Assembly: GCA_035222895.1 (NCBI GenBank)
Contig: JAVYIG010000413.1
Coordinates: forward strand, 2,501-66,500
Length of the DNA stretch: 64,000 nucleotides
Direction of reading: 5' to 3'
DNA from: Strongylocentrotus droebachiensis
Lineage: Eukaryota > Echinodermata > Echinoidea > Camarodonta > Strongylocentrotidae
Position 1 is the stretch's first letter, and every line of letters begins with the position of its first letter. Shown one piece after another: positions 1-14,900 of the stretch. The translations under genes were made by a program, and so were the position numbers. The notes below the pieces were generated by a model. The model worked only from the letters and a program-made list of their open reading frames with translations, was not told where the DNA came from and did not search any database.

Positions 1-727
1 ACATGATCCAACACTGTTTTCACATTTCAATCTTCTCTCTTTTTGTATAAGCCCCATTAATTGTCTCGCAACCAAGTAGGGCAGTTCGGTCATGATTTCA
101 GTGTGTGTGGGCGAGTGCATGTTTTCACATTGACGAACTCCAAACTTTGCTTTTATGTCAGATTGATAACGTAGGTTAAACCGCTATTAATGTTGTTCAT
201 TCGTGTATCTGAAATAGATTATCATAATGATAATTGCTTGTTAAATAACAGCCTCCTCGCAGTTTCATAATGACGCCATAACAGGCCTGTTGTCAGAAAA
301 TTACGACTTAACTAATTTTCAGCGAAGGAAGCCTATAGGGCTTGTACAAATTACAGCAAATTATGTCTAGATTGAGATGGAAGTGAAAAGTAGGCTTTCC
401 AAATAGTGGATTTTTTTTCTAGCATATCCTACATGTATGTGTATTTATAAACATTTACAGAAAATCCGTCTGCTTGGAGAAGTTTTTTAAAACTTTGATA
501 TCTTTTTTTCTTTTGACGCTCTCACTATATAGGAGAGGGATTCGGTGAGGCCAGAAAGAACATATGGAATCAGAGTAAGATGTCCCAGAACGAAATGGAC
601 TATTTTTTTAGGTCGAGTATAATATTATGAACACAGCATCACATCGTCGTGTTAATTAACAAACCCAGTTTTACCATACGGGGGAATATGGGAGATGATT
701 AATATTCTCCACATCGATCTATTGTCC

Positions 728-955
728 ATCTAATCGTCATCATCATTACCACCAGGTCTATCACCATCATAAATAATCATCATCAACAATCATTATTGAA
801 CATCTTCGATCATCATCATCATGCACAACGTGTATCCTCCATCGAACTAAAGATGGTATAGAAGACCCCATCTCTCCCTCCTTCCCGTTCTCTCTCTATC
901 TCTCCTTCCATCCCTTTCTCTCTCTATCTCTCTCTCTCTTTCCTTCTCTCCGTCA
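728..955. repeat. Simple-sequence tract: ATC/CAT-rich, then CT-rich
   Basis: Imperfect CAT/ATC trinucleotides run to about 825, followed by a TCTC/CCTT pyrimidine tract at about 865-955. No coding signal is visible. The stretch lies far downstream of the CCNF stop codon. Confidence 0.8.
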
Positions 956-1988
956 ATCTAGCTTAAACCCATGTATTCTTGTTGCATCCACTTTTAAACT
1001 TCAGTATGAAAAAAGGTCACAATATTCATAGAAAATATACAGAACTGATTCGCTTTTCGGTATAATGAAGAAAAGTGCGCTTTTTAATTTCGTCTTTAGA
1101 AACAAAAGCACATTGTACTGAATATACATAAAACATAAACTAATGCTGGAAGATAATAATGAAACACCATCACATGGCCGAGTTTGCATAGGTACATAAT
1201 ATAATAACTTGTACAAAAGTCATAGCAAATTAAAAAAAAGTAACAAAGACATGTAGTACCTTTTTCTCTAGTACTTTTCAAATGATTGTACAAGTTACAA
1301 ACTTAAATGAGAATACCTAAAAGCAAAAAGAGAAGAGTAAAATGCATATTTACAATTTCAGCAGATTTTCCCTGGTCTGAATCAAAATGATAAAGAAATG
1401 TTGACACTTTTGAAAAGATATTTCCTTTTCTTTACAAAAACGAAAGAAGAAAAGAAATACAAAATGAAGATGAAGAAAAAATAAATCCTCTCTATATTTT
1501 CAATTTCTTTGAACTTGTTAAGGCACATAGTGATTGCATAAAGCAATATTTACATAGAAAATAAACATATTCACAGCTGATTGAATATTCGTTTTCGTAA
1601 CATTACAAGTAGAAACATATATTGAGCATATCATAATTCTTTTGTTACTGAACTGGAATACATTTAAAAGGGAAGACAAATGTTGAAGAATCGGTATTTC
1701 ATGTGAAAATAACACAATGCTAATTTTAGCATCGTGAATATGTATACGTTTATATTTCAATAATTTACATCGCAATTCGTATTCAAATACATTAATATAA
1801 AGAGAATACACATAAAAAACATTTATGAAGAATATGCTTGCAATTATAAACTGTATACAATGTCTTTGAATTAGATTAATTCCAATACTGAACTGAACGA
1901 ATTGAACAACTCTATGTCCATTTATTAAGCATAATTATCATTCAAGTAAATATTGGAAGTTCATGTTGATTACTGGGGTTATTCAGTC

Positions 1989-2376
1989 AATTCTCGCTAC
2001 CCCAAATAGCGATTCTGCCGAGATCCGGGGAAAATCCTGAAATCCGCATTGCATTATGGGATAGCTTTTCGACATTACAGCTTCCTGTGCAGGCGTTCGT
2101 GATCACAACCCTCTCTTTCACGGTAGAGTTTAACGGCCTTTTGTGCTAAAGTCACTAATTCTGCCCGAAGCTTTCCATTGCATATTATAATCTGTACCAA
2201 TTACACTGATTGGCATCGATTTTAGCGTGCGTGAAAACTCTGCACAGCGAACACAGGCGCTAGCGCCAGCGGGATGGGACTCTATACCGGAAGTTGTAGT
2301 GACGACCCGAGAGAGTGAAAATTACCTCGTCTCGCGAATTTCGAGATTTTCGTACCTATTTAGGGTAGCGAGAATT
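1989..2376. mobile_element. MITE with 20-bp terminal inverted repeats
   Basis: The left end AATTCTCGCTACCCCAAATA reappears inverted at the right end, where the reverse complement reads AATTCTCGCTACCCTAAATA. The interior, about 390 bp in all, is more GC-rich than its surroundings and has no useful reading frame. No target duplication is obvious. The class of the parent transposon is unknown. Confidence 0.6.
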
Positions 2377-5300
2377 CCAAATTTGTGCCAACTAGATATC
2401 AAATAAATTTCTTAGGCAAATATCAAAAAAATGTACAAGTATATAATACAATACATACACTTCATTTGACATTTGCGTCTGTTTATAATTTGATGTATAA
2501 TGATTGTGCTAATCGAAAGTCACTAAGCCCAATGATTTGTACTTCAAAGTCGTAGTCCGCCACACACACAAAGCACCATTTATACGGATTGATTAAGCAT
2601 CCAACATCTGGAATGTAAAATTGATATGGAATGCTAATAAAATCTCTTCTTTTTCCTCATTTTTCTAAGCTACAGAAAAATCTTCTTCTCAAAACTTTAC
2701 AAAATATTATATTTCTGATCTGAAACACAAAGATTAATGATGGATAATGCAATGTTCGGTACCATAAAGGATATGATATGAATGATTGATGAAGCATAGA
2801 TGCGCACACACATGAACATATGTAATCAATGTATTAACAAAATAAAAAAAACATACATATTCAATGAATGTACCGGTATACAAAAAAACCTAACCAAAGT
2901 ATACAAAACATAATATGACATCAGATGAGCGTTTTATGTTTTCCAACTGGAAAGGCTCAAATGCAATAATTTCATTATTTTGTTTTTGTTAAGAAAATAT
3001 CATGAGGTGGGTAAGTCCTTCAAAAAAGGACTGTTGGTTTTTCTTTTATGGAAGGAAAAAAGTTCTTTTAAAAAAACTATAGAACTTTTTTTTAAAGGAG
3101 GTAGATAGGGAGGAAAGTTGGTTGTTCAAAAGTTTATCAGTTCATTGAGCAACCAAAATCTCAGTATATTGACTAGTGTGAAAACAGATGTATGACCAAC
3201 AGTTGATTTATGGACTACAATTCTGTTCTGTAGGATCTGAACCAATTTCAAATTTTTCATCAACCCAGCTTTTAACAACTCGATTGGTAAGTAAAGTATT
3301 TGTGACAAAAAAAATCAAAACATCCAGTTGAACCACAAGGGTTTTTAACATGTGAATGGGACAGATTTGAATTTTTTATGTTTAAAAATTGGCGGCGTTT
3401 TTGAATTTGAAATAACATGTTGAAAATCAGTGAATGTAGTTCATTGTCAATCAAAATTATTTGTTAAATAATCATTATAAATTTGTTTAAAATCTATGCT
3501 TCAAAATGTCATCAGTGACAAATGAAAGTTTTTGTTATAAGCTGCTGAAATCCTTGCTTCTGATTGGTTATCAGCAGATTTTTCACTGATTTTTGTCATT
3601 GAAAAGAGGCTTTGTGAAACACCCCCTGGATTCGAACAACAAGAGACTTTGAGCTTCGAACACATCTTGTCCCTACGCCTTTCAATCTACCATGTTTGAA
3701 TGGTTTGATAACTTCACTACAGATGTTGTATGAACACACAATGTAACTTTATTCTTTACAAGTAAAAAATTACCTAGAAATTGTTGATGACCTCTGCTAA
3801 GAACTTTCAGTGTCATTTGTTTAGAACAGAACGTTCCAATACTCTTTATATGAATGCAAAATGATATGAAAGCTCTCTTTGTGCAAAGCCGAACATTCCT
3901 GAGACTGTAAAAAATAAAAACTCCTCAAATGAAAGAGCATACATTGATACACATACACATAAGATGAAAGAAGAGAGTATAAAAATAAAAATTAATCTAT
4001 CAAAATGAAAATCATACATTCAGGTAGCATTGATAAATCTTCAGCATCTCAAAAACTCAGAATTAGGCAACTCTGACAACACGTCACGGTACAAAAAAAT
4101 TTGAGAACAATAGAATTAAATGATGAATTTCCTTGAAAGGAATACAATACATGTATATCAAAAAATTGTGTTATCGCAGCAAAATACAAATTTGATACCA
4201 AATGACACAATGCAAATTTTATCACTGAATTGACAGAATTAAGAGAACTGGAAGAGTTTTGACTTACATGTATATCATTTACAAAGATTTAACACCCTTT
4301 AATAAAGGGGAGGTTTACCCTCATATTAAATTGGTTTTAATAGAAGCAGAAAAATGAGAGGAACAAGTCAGAGAAAGTTTGAGCAAATTCTGCATACAAA
4401 TTAGAAAGTTATGAATTTTCGAACTCGCGATCGATCAAACACAAATTGACAACTCTGTGACATATCTTGCTAGCTCCCCTCCCATTTACTCTGTTGCTCT
4501 CAATTTTCTTTATCTATCAAAACCAACTGAATCTCAGGGTAGACCTAAGTTTAAGGCTCTTTCAGATACGACACAGTAAACCGCCACGGTTTATGTAAGT
4601 GTAAAAGAATGGCAACTATGGCAACAAAGCTCCTGCACCTTTTCACTGAAACATGAAGCGTATTTATCTTTACAACATCATTTTTTGTAAACAGCGCAGT
4701 TTAGATGCGTCAAATCTGACTGAGGCCTTACTATCTTCTGGCTCTCAGCAGATATAGAGTGCATAATATCAAATAACATCGTACTAGATCTACCCACCCA
4801 CATATAATGAAACACCAATAATGCCAGGAGGTATATAGAGTAGCAGCAAAAAACGAGAGCTGAGTCAGATGCATCAAGGTGAAAGATTTCATCAATTCAA
4901 GAGGTCACATGCTGTCATGCTAAAAAATAAGATTTGAAATATACCCATCTTGAGAACAAGATTCACATTCCAAGCATGCAATCTCTGTGTTGCTAGGAAA
5001 AAGTACTTGAACTATAATACTGACCATGAATCTATTATTTTTTTCATTCATCACCCACTTATCCAATCCCAAGTAATTTCTGCCTGATCGTAAAACAATT
5101 CCTTCATCATCTTACATGTGTTTGACATTGTGAAGGGAAAATTCCTTCACTTTCTCCTTCGATCCCCACAATTCACGTATCCAAATGCGATCCAGTTTGA
5201 TCAAAAGTTTGTGTGCACAAGTGTAGCTGTTACTAGCACCAAGTATCATGGAACAATCTCGCCCCCCTGCCCTAAATCAATGGGACATAACCACTTGATT

Positions 5301-5434
5301 GCCGGAACAGGGTTATTCTCGTACTACATGCAAGTCTATGGGATAATTCAGTAGTCGATGGGTAAAGACAATCACAATATCCGCAATACCTCAAGATGAT
5401 AACATGGTAAGTTTGGCATTGGACCCAATTTGAC
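2377..5434. other. CCNF 3' flank or 3' UTR, no further gene seen
   Basis: This AT-rich stretch follows the CCNF stop codon. Short reading frames on either strand show no family resemblance, no splice pattern and no periodicity. Part of it, at least down to about 3750, could be CCNF 3' UTR. A repeat-like segment at about 4300-4450 has a GGGGAGGTTTACC-type start seen in loosely similar form elsewhere in the window, but I could not define its ends. Confidence 0.4.
3748..3753 (-). terminator. Candidate AATAAA poly(A) signal for CCNF
   Basis: Read on the minus strand this is AATAAA, about 1.7 kb past the CCNF stop codon. Another AATAAA occurs near 1920. In such AT-rich DNA either could be chance, so this only proposes an end for the CCNF 3' UTR. 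Confidence 0.25.
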
Positions 5435-5916
5435 TCAATGCCCTGCTGCCCCTTCATCACTTGAATCCTCCATGCTCTTGCGCTTCACGGACTGAACGGG
5501 TGTCCTCTGCCTGAACTGGTACCTCACCGTTTTGGAAGGCGTGGTTTTCAGGCTGCTACATTGGGGAACGCTCCTACTTCTACTGCTCACGGGGCTTCCC
5601 CCGACCCTCCTGGCCTTGACCTTCTGCTGACACAGCCTCCCGCTGGCGCTGATGGTGTATGTCACCTGACTCTTTGACTTCATTGATGACGACGACGACG
5701 AGAGGGCGGTAGATAGAGGTAGGAAGCAGTTGCTGGTGCTGGGGATGTCCCCAGCCGTCAATGAGAGGCCTTTGGATGATGACGATGATGGATGTGATGT
5801 CCTGGTTCTCACAGACACGGACTGGCTCTCGTCTAGTACGACCCATGAGGCAGAGGACCTGGTGGCAACATGGTCCCTGCTGTCATTCTTAGGTTGAGCT
5901 TCCTCATGCGGTTTGT
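5435..5916 (-). CDS. CCNF: CCNF exon 16, Ser-rich C-terminal tail and stop
   Basis: The acceptor TTATTCAG precedes a 160-codon reading frame (stop included). It is rich in Ser/Thr, with two poly-Ser runs (HPSSSSSKG, LSSSSSSMK), and ends in a basic then acidic VKRKSMEDSSDEG motif. This is the phospho-regulated, disordered tail typical of cyclin F. It aligns poorly with human, as expected for this part. Confidence 0.9.
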
Positions 5917-8900
5917 CTGAATAAGCATAAGAACAAGAAAGCAATTTAGGTTAGCTCTTTCAAAAATATCTAATACACTTTATATTTGCAATTTAGTAGA
6001 AGGAAAAGAAGGGGAAGGAGAAACAAAAGAAGGAGAAGGAAAAGAAGGTGAAGGAGGAGAAAAGATGGAGAAGAACAACAACAAAAAGGAGAAGAAGAAG
6101 AAGTTCCATCTGCCTCTCAAACAAAATCTTGCTGTCACAACCCCCACCCCCCCCCCTTTATTATTTGGATATTTCTAACCTAGAAAAAAGAGCGGTCTCA
6201 GACCTATACTATTTCTAATTACCTGTAAGTTTGATATCTAGAGCAGAAATTGTGCACTCTACAAAAAAACAAAAATCCATATAAAAACAAAAATGACTAA
6301 TCAATCTAGCTTGACAAGCTCAGGAATCACAAGGCTACCACGGCAGTTGCAAAAAGCTTACCAGTTATCTGTGGATTGATATCTGAGTCACTGATATCAA
6401 AGGGAACGACATCTACACCTAGCCATGGCTCCTCGTCCTCTGGAAACTCGTGGGTCGGCGTGGAAACGCGGTCGCTGCGGTCATCGTGCAAATACTCTGC
6501 TGCATTGGGCTTCCTGTAAACGAAAGAAACCATTAGGCAAACTTGAATACGGAATTCATTGTAATTGTTACAATCATGACTTACAACTTGAGACCAGACA
6601 AGGCTGTAGTAAGCAAGTAATAAATTGCGTAGTCCAGAGCACAGTAGCTTTCCACAATACGCCCTCGCTTGACTGAAAAGTGAGAATCAAGGCGAGATGT
6701 TCATTATATGTTACAAAAACATGTTGAATTCTTCATGTTAGCTATAAGTGGTACGAATTTGGGTTTAAAATATATTTAGAGGACAGATTAATTACCACAG
6801 ATTCTTAGTACGACAAACCTGAAGATCATATTGCAAACATTAAACAAAATTTGTTTATGATGACACATCACATTTTAAAGGAAAATCCAAACATAGTAGC
6901 ATGCTACTATAAAAGAAAGCAGATATATAACTTTGAATTGGCCAAATTGGTAATGTCAAAAAGACGTGGTACCGGACAACTTTCCCATTTTTTCCAAGAC
7001 ACAAAATGACTATAACGTCAAGTTTTCTTTAGAGGAACTATAATAATATGCTAACCTTAATATATTTTGACTAGTGCCCGTAGGGAGAAGACAATGACCA
7101 AATTGCCAATTTGAGATTCAATAGATTTAATGATCTCATATTTCAAACATTCATGACTCTCTTTCTATTGGTCCAAATTTATTTCAAACTTTCGTCAGTC
7201 TATCTGCTTTCTTAGAAATAAACTTATTACAAAGGTTGGATTGCCATATAAGGCTTGACAAAACGTTCTCCAGATGAAGTTCTTTGTTCTTACATTTGAC
7301 CTCTTGACTTCCTAGATGGTGACATGAGGAGGAAGGCATCCATGCCATCCTTGCAGGAAGGCATTGAGTCGTCCCTGCTCACGTCGTTTGCCGGCTCCTC
7401 ATCGACCACCTCCTCGTCTTCCTCCACGCAGAGCATGGTCCTGAGTGTCGGGTGAGGCATGATGTCCAGCTTGCCGACCCCTAGGAAGAGGTCCTCTGAG
7501 AAACGCTGCTTGACCGCTGCCAAGGTCACGTCACGGTGGTCTTTGACAGGGTCATCCAGGTAACTGGTGGGCAAAGCAGATTTATTTATTTATTTATTTA
7601 TTCATTTATTTCTAATTTTTTGTCAGAGTACTCAGTAGCCCATTCACCAATAGTGGTCTTCCATGGGGCCCTGAATAAATCATGAACATATTTACATCAA
7701 AAAGCATAACTGTTTATACAGAACAGTTTAAATAAAATTCCATAGTACATTTAGAAAGATATTCACACAGCAATAATAGATGTGGCAGAAACAAATACTC
7801 CAAACAGATCATTCAAATGAACTTTAAAGTGTACATACAATCACCTACAAAAATAATCTGTCTACAGCTAAAATTGGACCGGGGTTCCATGTGGGCCCTA
7901 TTCTATGCAACGCCTACATGTGCATCAAGTAGTCGACTGTTGTGTTAATTTACAGTGTACATGTATAACAAACTGCAATGCTATTGTCTCCGGGGAAAAT
8001 ATTGGAGCACTGCATTTTTGTATTCAAAAGTACCTTATCTTCCACAACGCAGGCATGAGAATGGAGTTCGTTGAAAAAAGGGAAGTTATATCTATCTTAA
8101 AAAATATGATCATACAGAGCCAAAGGCTCCGTGTCGAGCCAAATGCTAGGCATAAAACGGGGGTCCAGGGGACAGAGGCCATGGCGGGGATTTTTTTTTT
8201 AAATGTGGAAATGATCAAGAAAATGTTTGCAATTTAGGTTGATTCTTTTTCTGCCTAAAAAAAGCGGGAAACGTGGGAGACTCTCATACCTTACAACAAT
8301 TGTAATGAAACTCACCATTTGCTATGAAGATGCAATGTGCATTGTACTAGATCACAAATCTCAAAGCCGGTATGTTCAACTAGTGGAGTGGGCCATGGAA
8401 AGTCTGCAAAGAGAGGAGACAAAAATACAATAAAGTAAATATAATAATTTAAATTTTTTGGAAAGGTGACGAACAAACAGGAGTGAACCCTAATGGCTCG
8501 TTCAGATACGAGGTGGTAAACTGCATTTTTTCATAAAACATGTACCGGTAAATGATTAGCAATTGCACGCAACAAAGATCCTACATGTACTCACTATGGA
8601 CTATTACCAGAAGACTACCTCAACTGAAGAACTAGAATAGGTGTAAATAATCAAATTTAAGTGAATTAATGCCAAAATTACAACTACAATTACATCAACA
8701 ACAGCCTTTGTTTGTAATGCACTTCTCAGCTATCACTCTATAGCTTTATACAGTATGTAAATGTAAGGAAAAGACGAAACAAAAGAAGAGGGATAAGCAT
8801 ATCAATGAGTTGAATAATAACATTGATACTGATGACAGCAGGAACCTTCTGAAACATGCTGGGCCTTTGCCTCCTTTAGAACAGGGGGGTGTTTCATAAA

Positions 8901-11900
8901 GAGTTCGTAAAGTTACGCATGACTTTACGAACGACATGTATATGAAGTACCAGATAGGATGTCCAAAGTTTTTTGTGATATTTCCAATAACCTCAATTAA
9001 ATTATGGCAAAAAATATACTTAGCATTAAAATGGTTGTTATAATAAAAATGTTAATCTACATCTGAACAGTTCAACTTAATAATTAATAATCAATAATGA
9101 TTGAGCATCCCATTTGGCTTTTCATATACAAGTCGTTCGTAAAGTCATGCGTAACTTTACGAACAGTTTTATGAAACCCCCCCCCCCCCCCGGGTTACAT
9201 TGTATTTCCTGTGTCTACTTTCTGCTGCTAGAAAGTGTCCTAGTATGAACATTGAACAATCATTGTTTAGACCTAAAGTACCAACAATATCCCAATGCTT
9301 CATTTAACAATAATAACAAAAATAATAGTAATTGGCAAACTTGCTTTCGCGACCACCAATATAGAAAGACCATCTGTCTACAAAGACCACATTTTTTGTT
9401 TCCCTTGAAAATAGTTTCTCATTGAAACATGTACTAAAGGAACCTGTACATGAAGACCACCTGCCTAAAAAAGACCCCTTTCGGTTCTTGTCTCCCTTGG
9501 GTGGTCTTTATGGACAGGTTTCACTGTAACAATAATTCCAATCCAAATTAATTACCTGCACCGAGAACGAGCTGTGCAAGGAAGAGAGAGCAGGCAGCGA
9601 TTAGAGCCCTGGAATATTGGCCAAAGTCAGCATGGAGTAGAGACAGCTCACTGATGTACAACGCCAGGTATTCCATCTTACTGTCCGCTGATACCACTTG
9701 GCAGAAGAGATGGAGGTAGTCTAAGATCGTCAGCTCCTGTTGATTGGTCAAAAGAACAGATAAGAGAAATAGTCAATAACATATGCTGGTAGGAAAGAAA
9801 AAAACAACAACAACAAACAAAACAGAAAGAGACTGAATTGTTATCTTTTCTGGCTAAAGTTTCAGTTCTAAATGCCCTCATATCTACTAACCACAAAAAT
9901 ATAATATCTGAAACAATTTATTTGTATGTCTGCATAAATCTCATTTGACATTCCCCCCCCCCCCCCCACCTCTTTCTCTCTCTTGATGTCTCTCATTCCT
10001 TTCTTCCTCTCTATTTCACAAAACAGACGTAAGTACAAGTTCACCACCATCCCATAGAAACATGCATTTAATGGGATGCAAAGAACTTGTCCTCAGGACG
10101 GTTTCGTGAAACGACGCCAACAATTACGTTTCTCAGTTTTCTCCGTTTCTTTCTGCTTTTGTGTACGATTCTGCCGATCTATTTTCCATTCCAAAAATTA
10201 TCTTAACTCTAATGCTTTGTTTAACCAACCATACTACAAGAACATTGACTAGTGAAACAAAGATGAAGTAAAGTGGATGTCCAAATCAGTTCAGAGGGTC
10301 AATATATCAGGGCCAATCAGGTATAATATGACTACGGACGACACGACTGCGGCAATCACATGCGTGCAACATACGCCAAACCAAAGCATGAGGAGAACTT
10401 CGGTCTGTTTCGCAAACACTGATCATGTAGAGATTAAGTCGCTGACTACCGTTAATCAAGTCTGTTCGTTTATGTGCAGTTGTCCAAAACAAGAAGTAGA
10501 TCGCGTTAACCAGTATTTGACAAGCTACACTCCCTTTAATGGATTGCAAACATTTCCTTACCCTCAGATTACCCTTGAGCGTCGCTACCACATCTCCCAG
10601 CATGCGAACCACGTCCTCGTACTTGTAGGTACCGTCCGTAAGCCATGCGGCCTCACGGATTGTAATGATGTCATCTTCTAGTAATCTGTGATGAAGGTGA
10701 AAGAGAGGTACAGGTTAATGAGATTTTTATTCAACAAGTCCAATCAAATTATTGCAAGCTTAAAATGTCACCTTGTTCACCTTGTATTACATGCAAGTTG
10801 AATAGTGTGTCTATCTCTCTCTCTTTTCAATTAAGATACAAATGAAAATATGGTCCTACAACAGCACTCAGTCATTTAAAAGAGCTATTGCTTGGATATA
10901 CCTAAAAGTATACATACATGAATTTTAAGCCAAACCTTAAAAGAACAAGTGCTAGTTTAAACTGAATATGCTTTAATAATAATGGTGGCATCTTATGAAG
11001 CGTACATGTACATGTCCATTAGCCATGATGTTCTGGGTGCTCCACATTATTAGTTATTACCCTGGCCAAATATGTAGCGCTCTCCACCATGTATTGCCTA
11101 AGGACGATAGTGCCAGGCTAGGATTCGAACCCTCAACCCTTGGATTGAGAGTCAAGTGAATGAACCACTATGTATTATAAGATGACGTGGATCCCAATCA
11201 AATGATTGGTTGAGAGCGTACACATGACCAAGCATTTATTTTTCTTACCACGTAATTTTGATAATGACCGGTCATTATCAAATGCTAATGACCAGTCATT
11301 AGTAAAATCATATTATAAAACATCATTTTATAAGACATAATCTTATAAAGCAAATAATACACATCATTTTGTTCGGACATTAGTAAAATTACCCACACTT
11401 GGTACCTCCGAAACAGTCCAAACACCCTCGGATATCGCCTCGGGCGTGTTAGACTGTTCCAAAGGTATCTTGTGTGGGTAATTCTCACTAATGCCCTCAC
11501 TGCGGTGTATTATTTTTATACCAAGACACCTCCACTTTGTCTGAAAACAATCCACCCATGTATTACCTTGAGCAAATGACCATGCATGTGATGCCCACCA
11601 GCTGCAGCGTTGACCGGGAGATATTCCTGGCCATGAGGTAACGGTCAACCAGCTGGACAGCACTGTGGATGGTCAAACAGGAGTAGTCCTTCATGCTGCC
11701 AACTTCTACTAGCCAGTCGACTAAGATGTATCTGCAAATAATAGATTCAAGAGAGAAAACTTGCTTTTTAAATTGTATGACTGTGATTATGGACACCAAA
11801 CTTTGCTGAAAGAAAAAAACATGCCAGGACGATTAATACGTCTGTTAGTTGTGACAATTTCTTCCTGATTATTATTACACCCCTGAGATCATTTAACAAA

Positions 11901-14900
11901 AAATCTCCCTTTTCAGCCACTCTAGGCAATTCTGGTCTTCCTGCTAATAAATACACAGTACTTGGACAAGCAGGAAATAAAGTTATTGAGAGTATAACCC
12001 TGACATAAGTCTGTTGAACTTTGATTGCCTGGACTGCAGTGATCAAGGAATTTTCAACATGAATTAAATATATGTCAGTCTCTTGAAATACTTCATGTAT
12101 TAAATCAACAAAAATGCCACTCTCTATTTCAAATGCCCTATTTACTACTATGTCTAATGCATCACTTCCAAATACATGCATGGGACCATGAGATTGTACA
12201 ACAAACCCATTTAACTAATCATACAGCTTTATGACACATGAAATTCTCTTCATTTCTGCTAAACTCTGTTAATTATCCAGCTCTCTTTACCTCATTGCAC
12301 TGTTGAGTCCGTTCTTGGACCTGAGAAGGGTGTGGACTTTGGTTGGTTGAGATTCTTTCACGAAGCCCCTCATCGCTTCCCTGGCGTGGGACTGCGACAC
12401 ACCTCCCAGCTTGCCTTTGGCATACTCTGAATACAAACGCAACTGTGAGGGAAGACAGACAGACAATCATAGAATGAAGATAAAGTATGAAATAATTTAA
12501 AATTTAAAATATATGGATTACTTTAAAGATGGATTTAAGGTATGAATGACTAATTTAAAATTAGGCACCGAAAGATACAAAAGCAACGTTATAAATGGTA
12601 ATGGGAATGTCACTCTTTAAACACAGCTGTGGAGAAGAGAAACAGATGATCAAGGAATGGAGATAAATTATAAAATAATTGAAATATATGGATTACTTCA
12701 AAGATGGATTTAAGAAATGAATGTACAATTCAAAACCAGGCACCAAAAGATACATAAGCAATATCATCATCATTATCATGACATGAGATTTTACTATTTA
12801 GATTGGATTTACTACTTTGTTGATCAATAACTGTGCCGTTTAGGTTCCTGCGATGGAAGCTCGATCTTCCTACCTGTCTGCACCACAAAAATGAATTTCT
12901 TTAAAAAATGGCTGATTATTAGAATCTTCTTCCCCCTTCATTCTATAACATCTCATTATTTCTCTGCATGTATCATTCAGATTTGTTTAAACAGCCTTGT
13001 GAATATTAATTGAAGATTACATGCAAGCAATGTTGTGGTTTCTATACCATCAAATTCATCTTATACAGTATGTAGATGAATAATGCACTACTCACTTTTG
13101 CTTCCAAACAGCCCTGAGATGCGAATTCCCTGAGTTGACGTAGAATGTTCAGATTAGTTGCATGGTCATTAGTCTATAAAGATGGACATAGGGAGAGAAC
13201 AAAATAAGTCATATATAGAGAAATTTAGTGTCATTATTCAATAGAGTTTTTACCCATCTGCTGACAACACAAATGATTTACTAGTATTGTCATGATAAAG
13301 CTTCATTTTTTTGCTCACTTTGAGAGTACATTCTGTTCTCTTTGTCTTTCACAACCCAAGGCAGGCATACAAAATAATTATGGAATGGTTTATATGGTAA
13401 TCTACAACTGCTCCTACATTTAATCCAGTCTACATTTTGCTGAACGTAGAGAATAAGGACTCTGGTTGAGATTGGGATTTAGGTTAGGTTTAGAGTTAGG
13501 ATTACATGTAGGAAAATGGCAAACGTTGGAAAGTAACTGTAACCTACAAATGTTAACATCTGCATGGCGGAGAAAGCGTTACAATTTTTTTATATTTGTG
13601 GCTTGCTTATTGTAAGCTGAAATCTACCCTAACCAAACAACGGCCAACGTCCCCCACCCTTCCATTAATGTTAAAGATGTTCATGCTTGGGTATATAGTC
13701 GTTCGTGAAGTAGGCAATTTGGGAATCACTATAGAACACTGAGCCAATGGGTATTAAGCTCCTGTGCATATGTCCATGTGCTGCCCTCTATATACCCATG
13801 CTTGAGCAACTTTAATGTAGTTACGTATAGCTTGAATCTTGAGATAGAGGGCATGCCTTTAGAGTATGGTGGAAAAGAGCAAGTGGCATCATATGATGAT
13901 GGTAACAGTAAATGCATGACTTACACTGTCATTGAGACTGTTCTTCCAATACTCGTAGCTGGCTGCCACGCTACCGGCATCCGCTGCTTTCTTCAGCCAC
14001 ACCCTGGATTCAGACTGGTGACCATTTCTCTTCTTCATACTTGGATCCATATCCTGTGGTAGAGATTTGTAGATATAGATACCATTCTTTATATTGACCA
14101 TGACTGCACAGAGGTGACGGAAAAAATGGGGGGGGGGGGGGGGTATGAGACCTCCAGTAAAAGAAGAATCTCTTCAAGCTTAGGATTTTAACTCAAAGAA
14201 AACAAGACAAATGCAAATGCAGCTGCAATACACCTCTGCCTAAATTCTGAACAAAAAGCCTATGTCAATTGATCTGTACGACCTTTGACCTGACCACCAT
14301 ATAACCTTGGATGGGCATTATCGTTTGAAAAGTTATTTAGACATTATAACATGTCATATAAAACAATAAAAACATAGCAATTGATCTGAATCAACCTCGA
14401 CTTTGAAAGTCCTGTTTTCTTCTTCTTTTTCTTTCTTTTTTTCTTTTTTTAGGGGATGCAACTAATAACACTTAACTTGAGTTGCTAATTTGGATTTAAC
14501 ACAACCATTTGTAAGAGTGCGACTGGAGAAGCAAACAATTTTGTATTCAATGATACATGATAATATGCATGGAAGTCAGAAGGAATTACCTACCTCAATG
14601 AAAGAATGCAGCTTGGCAAGGCAGAATAGTACTGATCGGTCAGCTTCCTGTAAATGAGAAAATTATGATTTCAGGTTACAAAAAAGGGGACAAAGGCAAA
14701 CAGCTATCAATCTCATGTACTCCTACATTCTTTCATCCCGTGATTCTGCAAACTGGCAAAAGAAAAATCCTTTTCATCCACCAGTGATACTTTTTCGTTC
14801 TACCCAGACTCATTTAAAGAGAGGGTCTTCATTTTCCATGTGCATAAGGCCATAACGCCAGACACAGAACCCGTAGGCCTATCAAGAAAAACCCCCCTCG

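Noticed and set aside
5580-5846. An 88-codon minus-strand frame overlapping CCNF exon 16
   Set aside because: It is the shadow frame of the CCNF Ser-rich tail.
11768-12181. A 137-codon minus-strand frame between CCNF exons 9 and 10
   Set aside because: It is not needed for cyclin F, breaks the conserved join at MRYIL, and has no recognisable domain; treated as intron.
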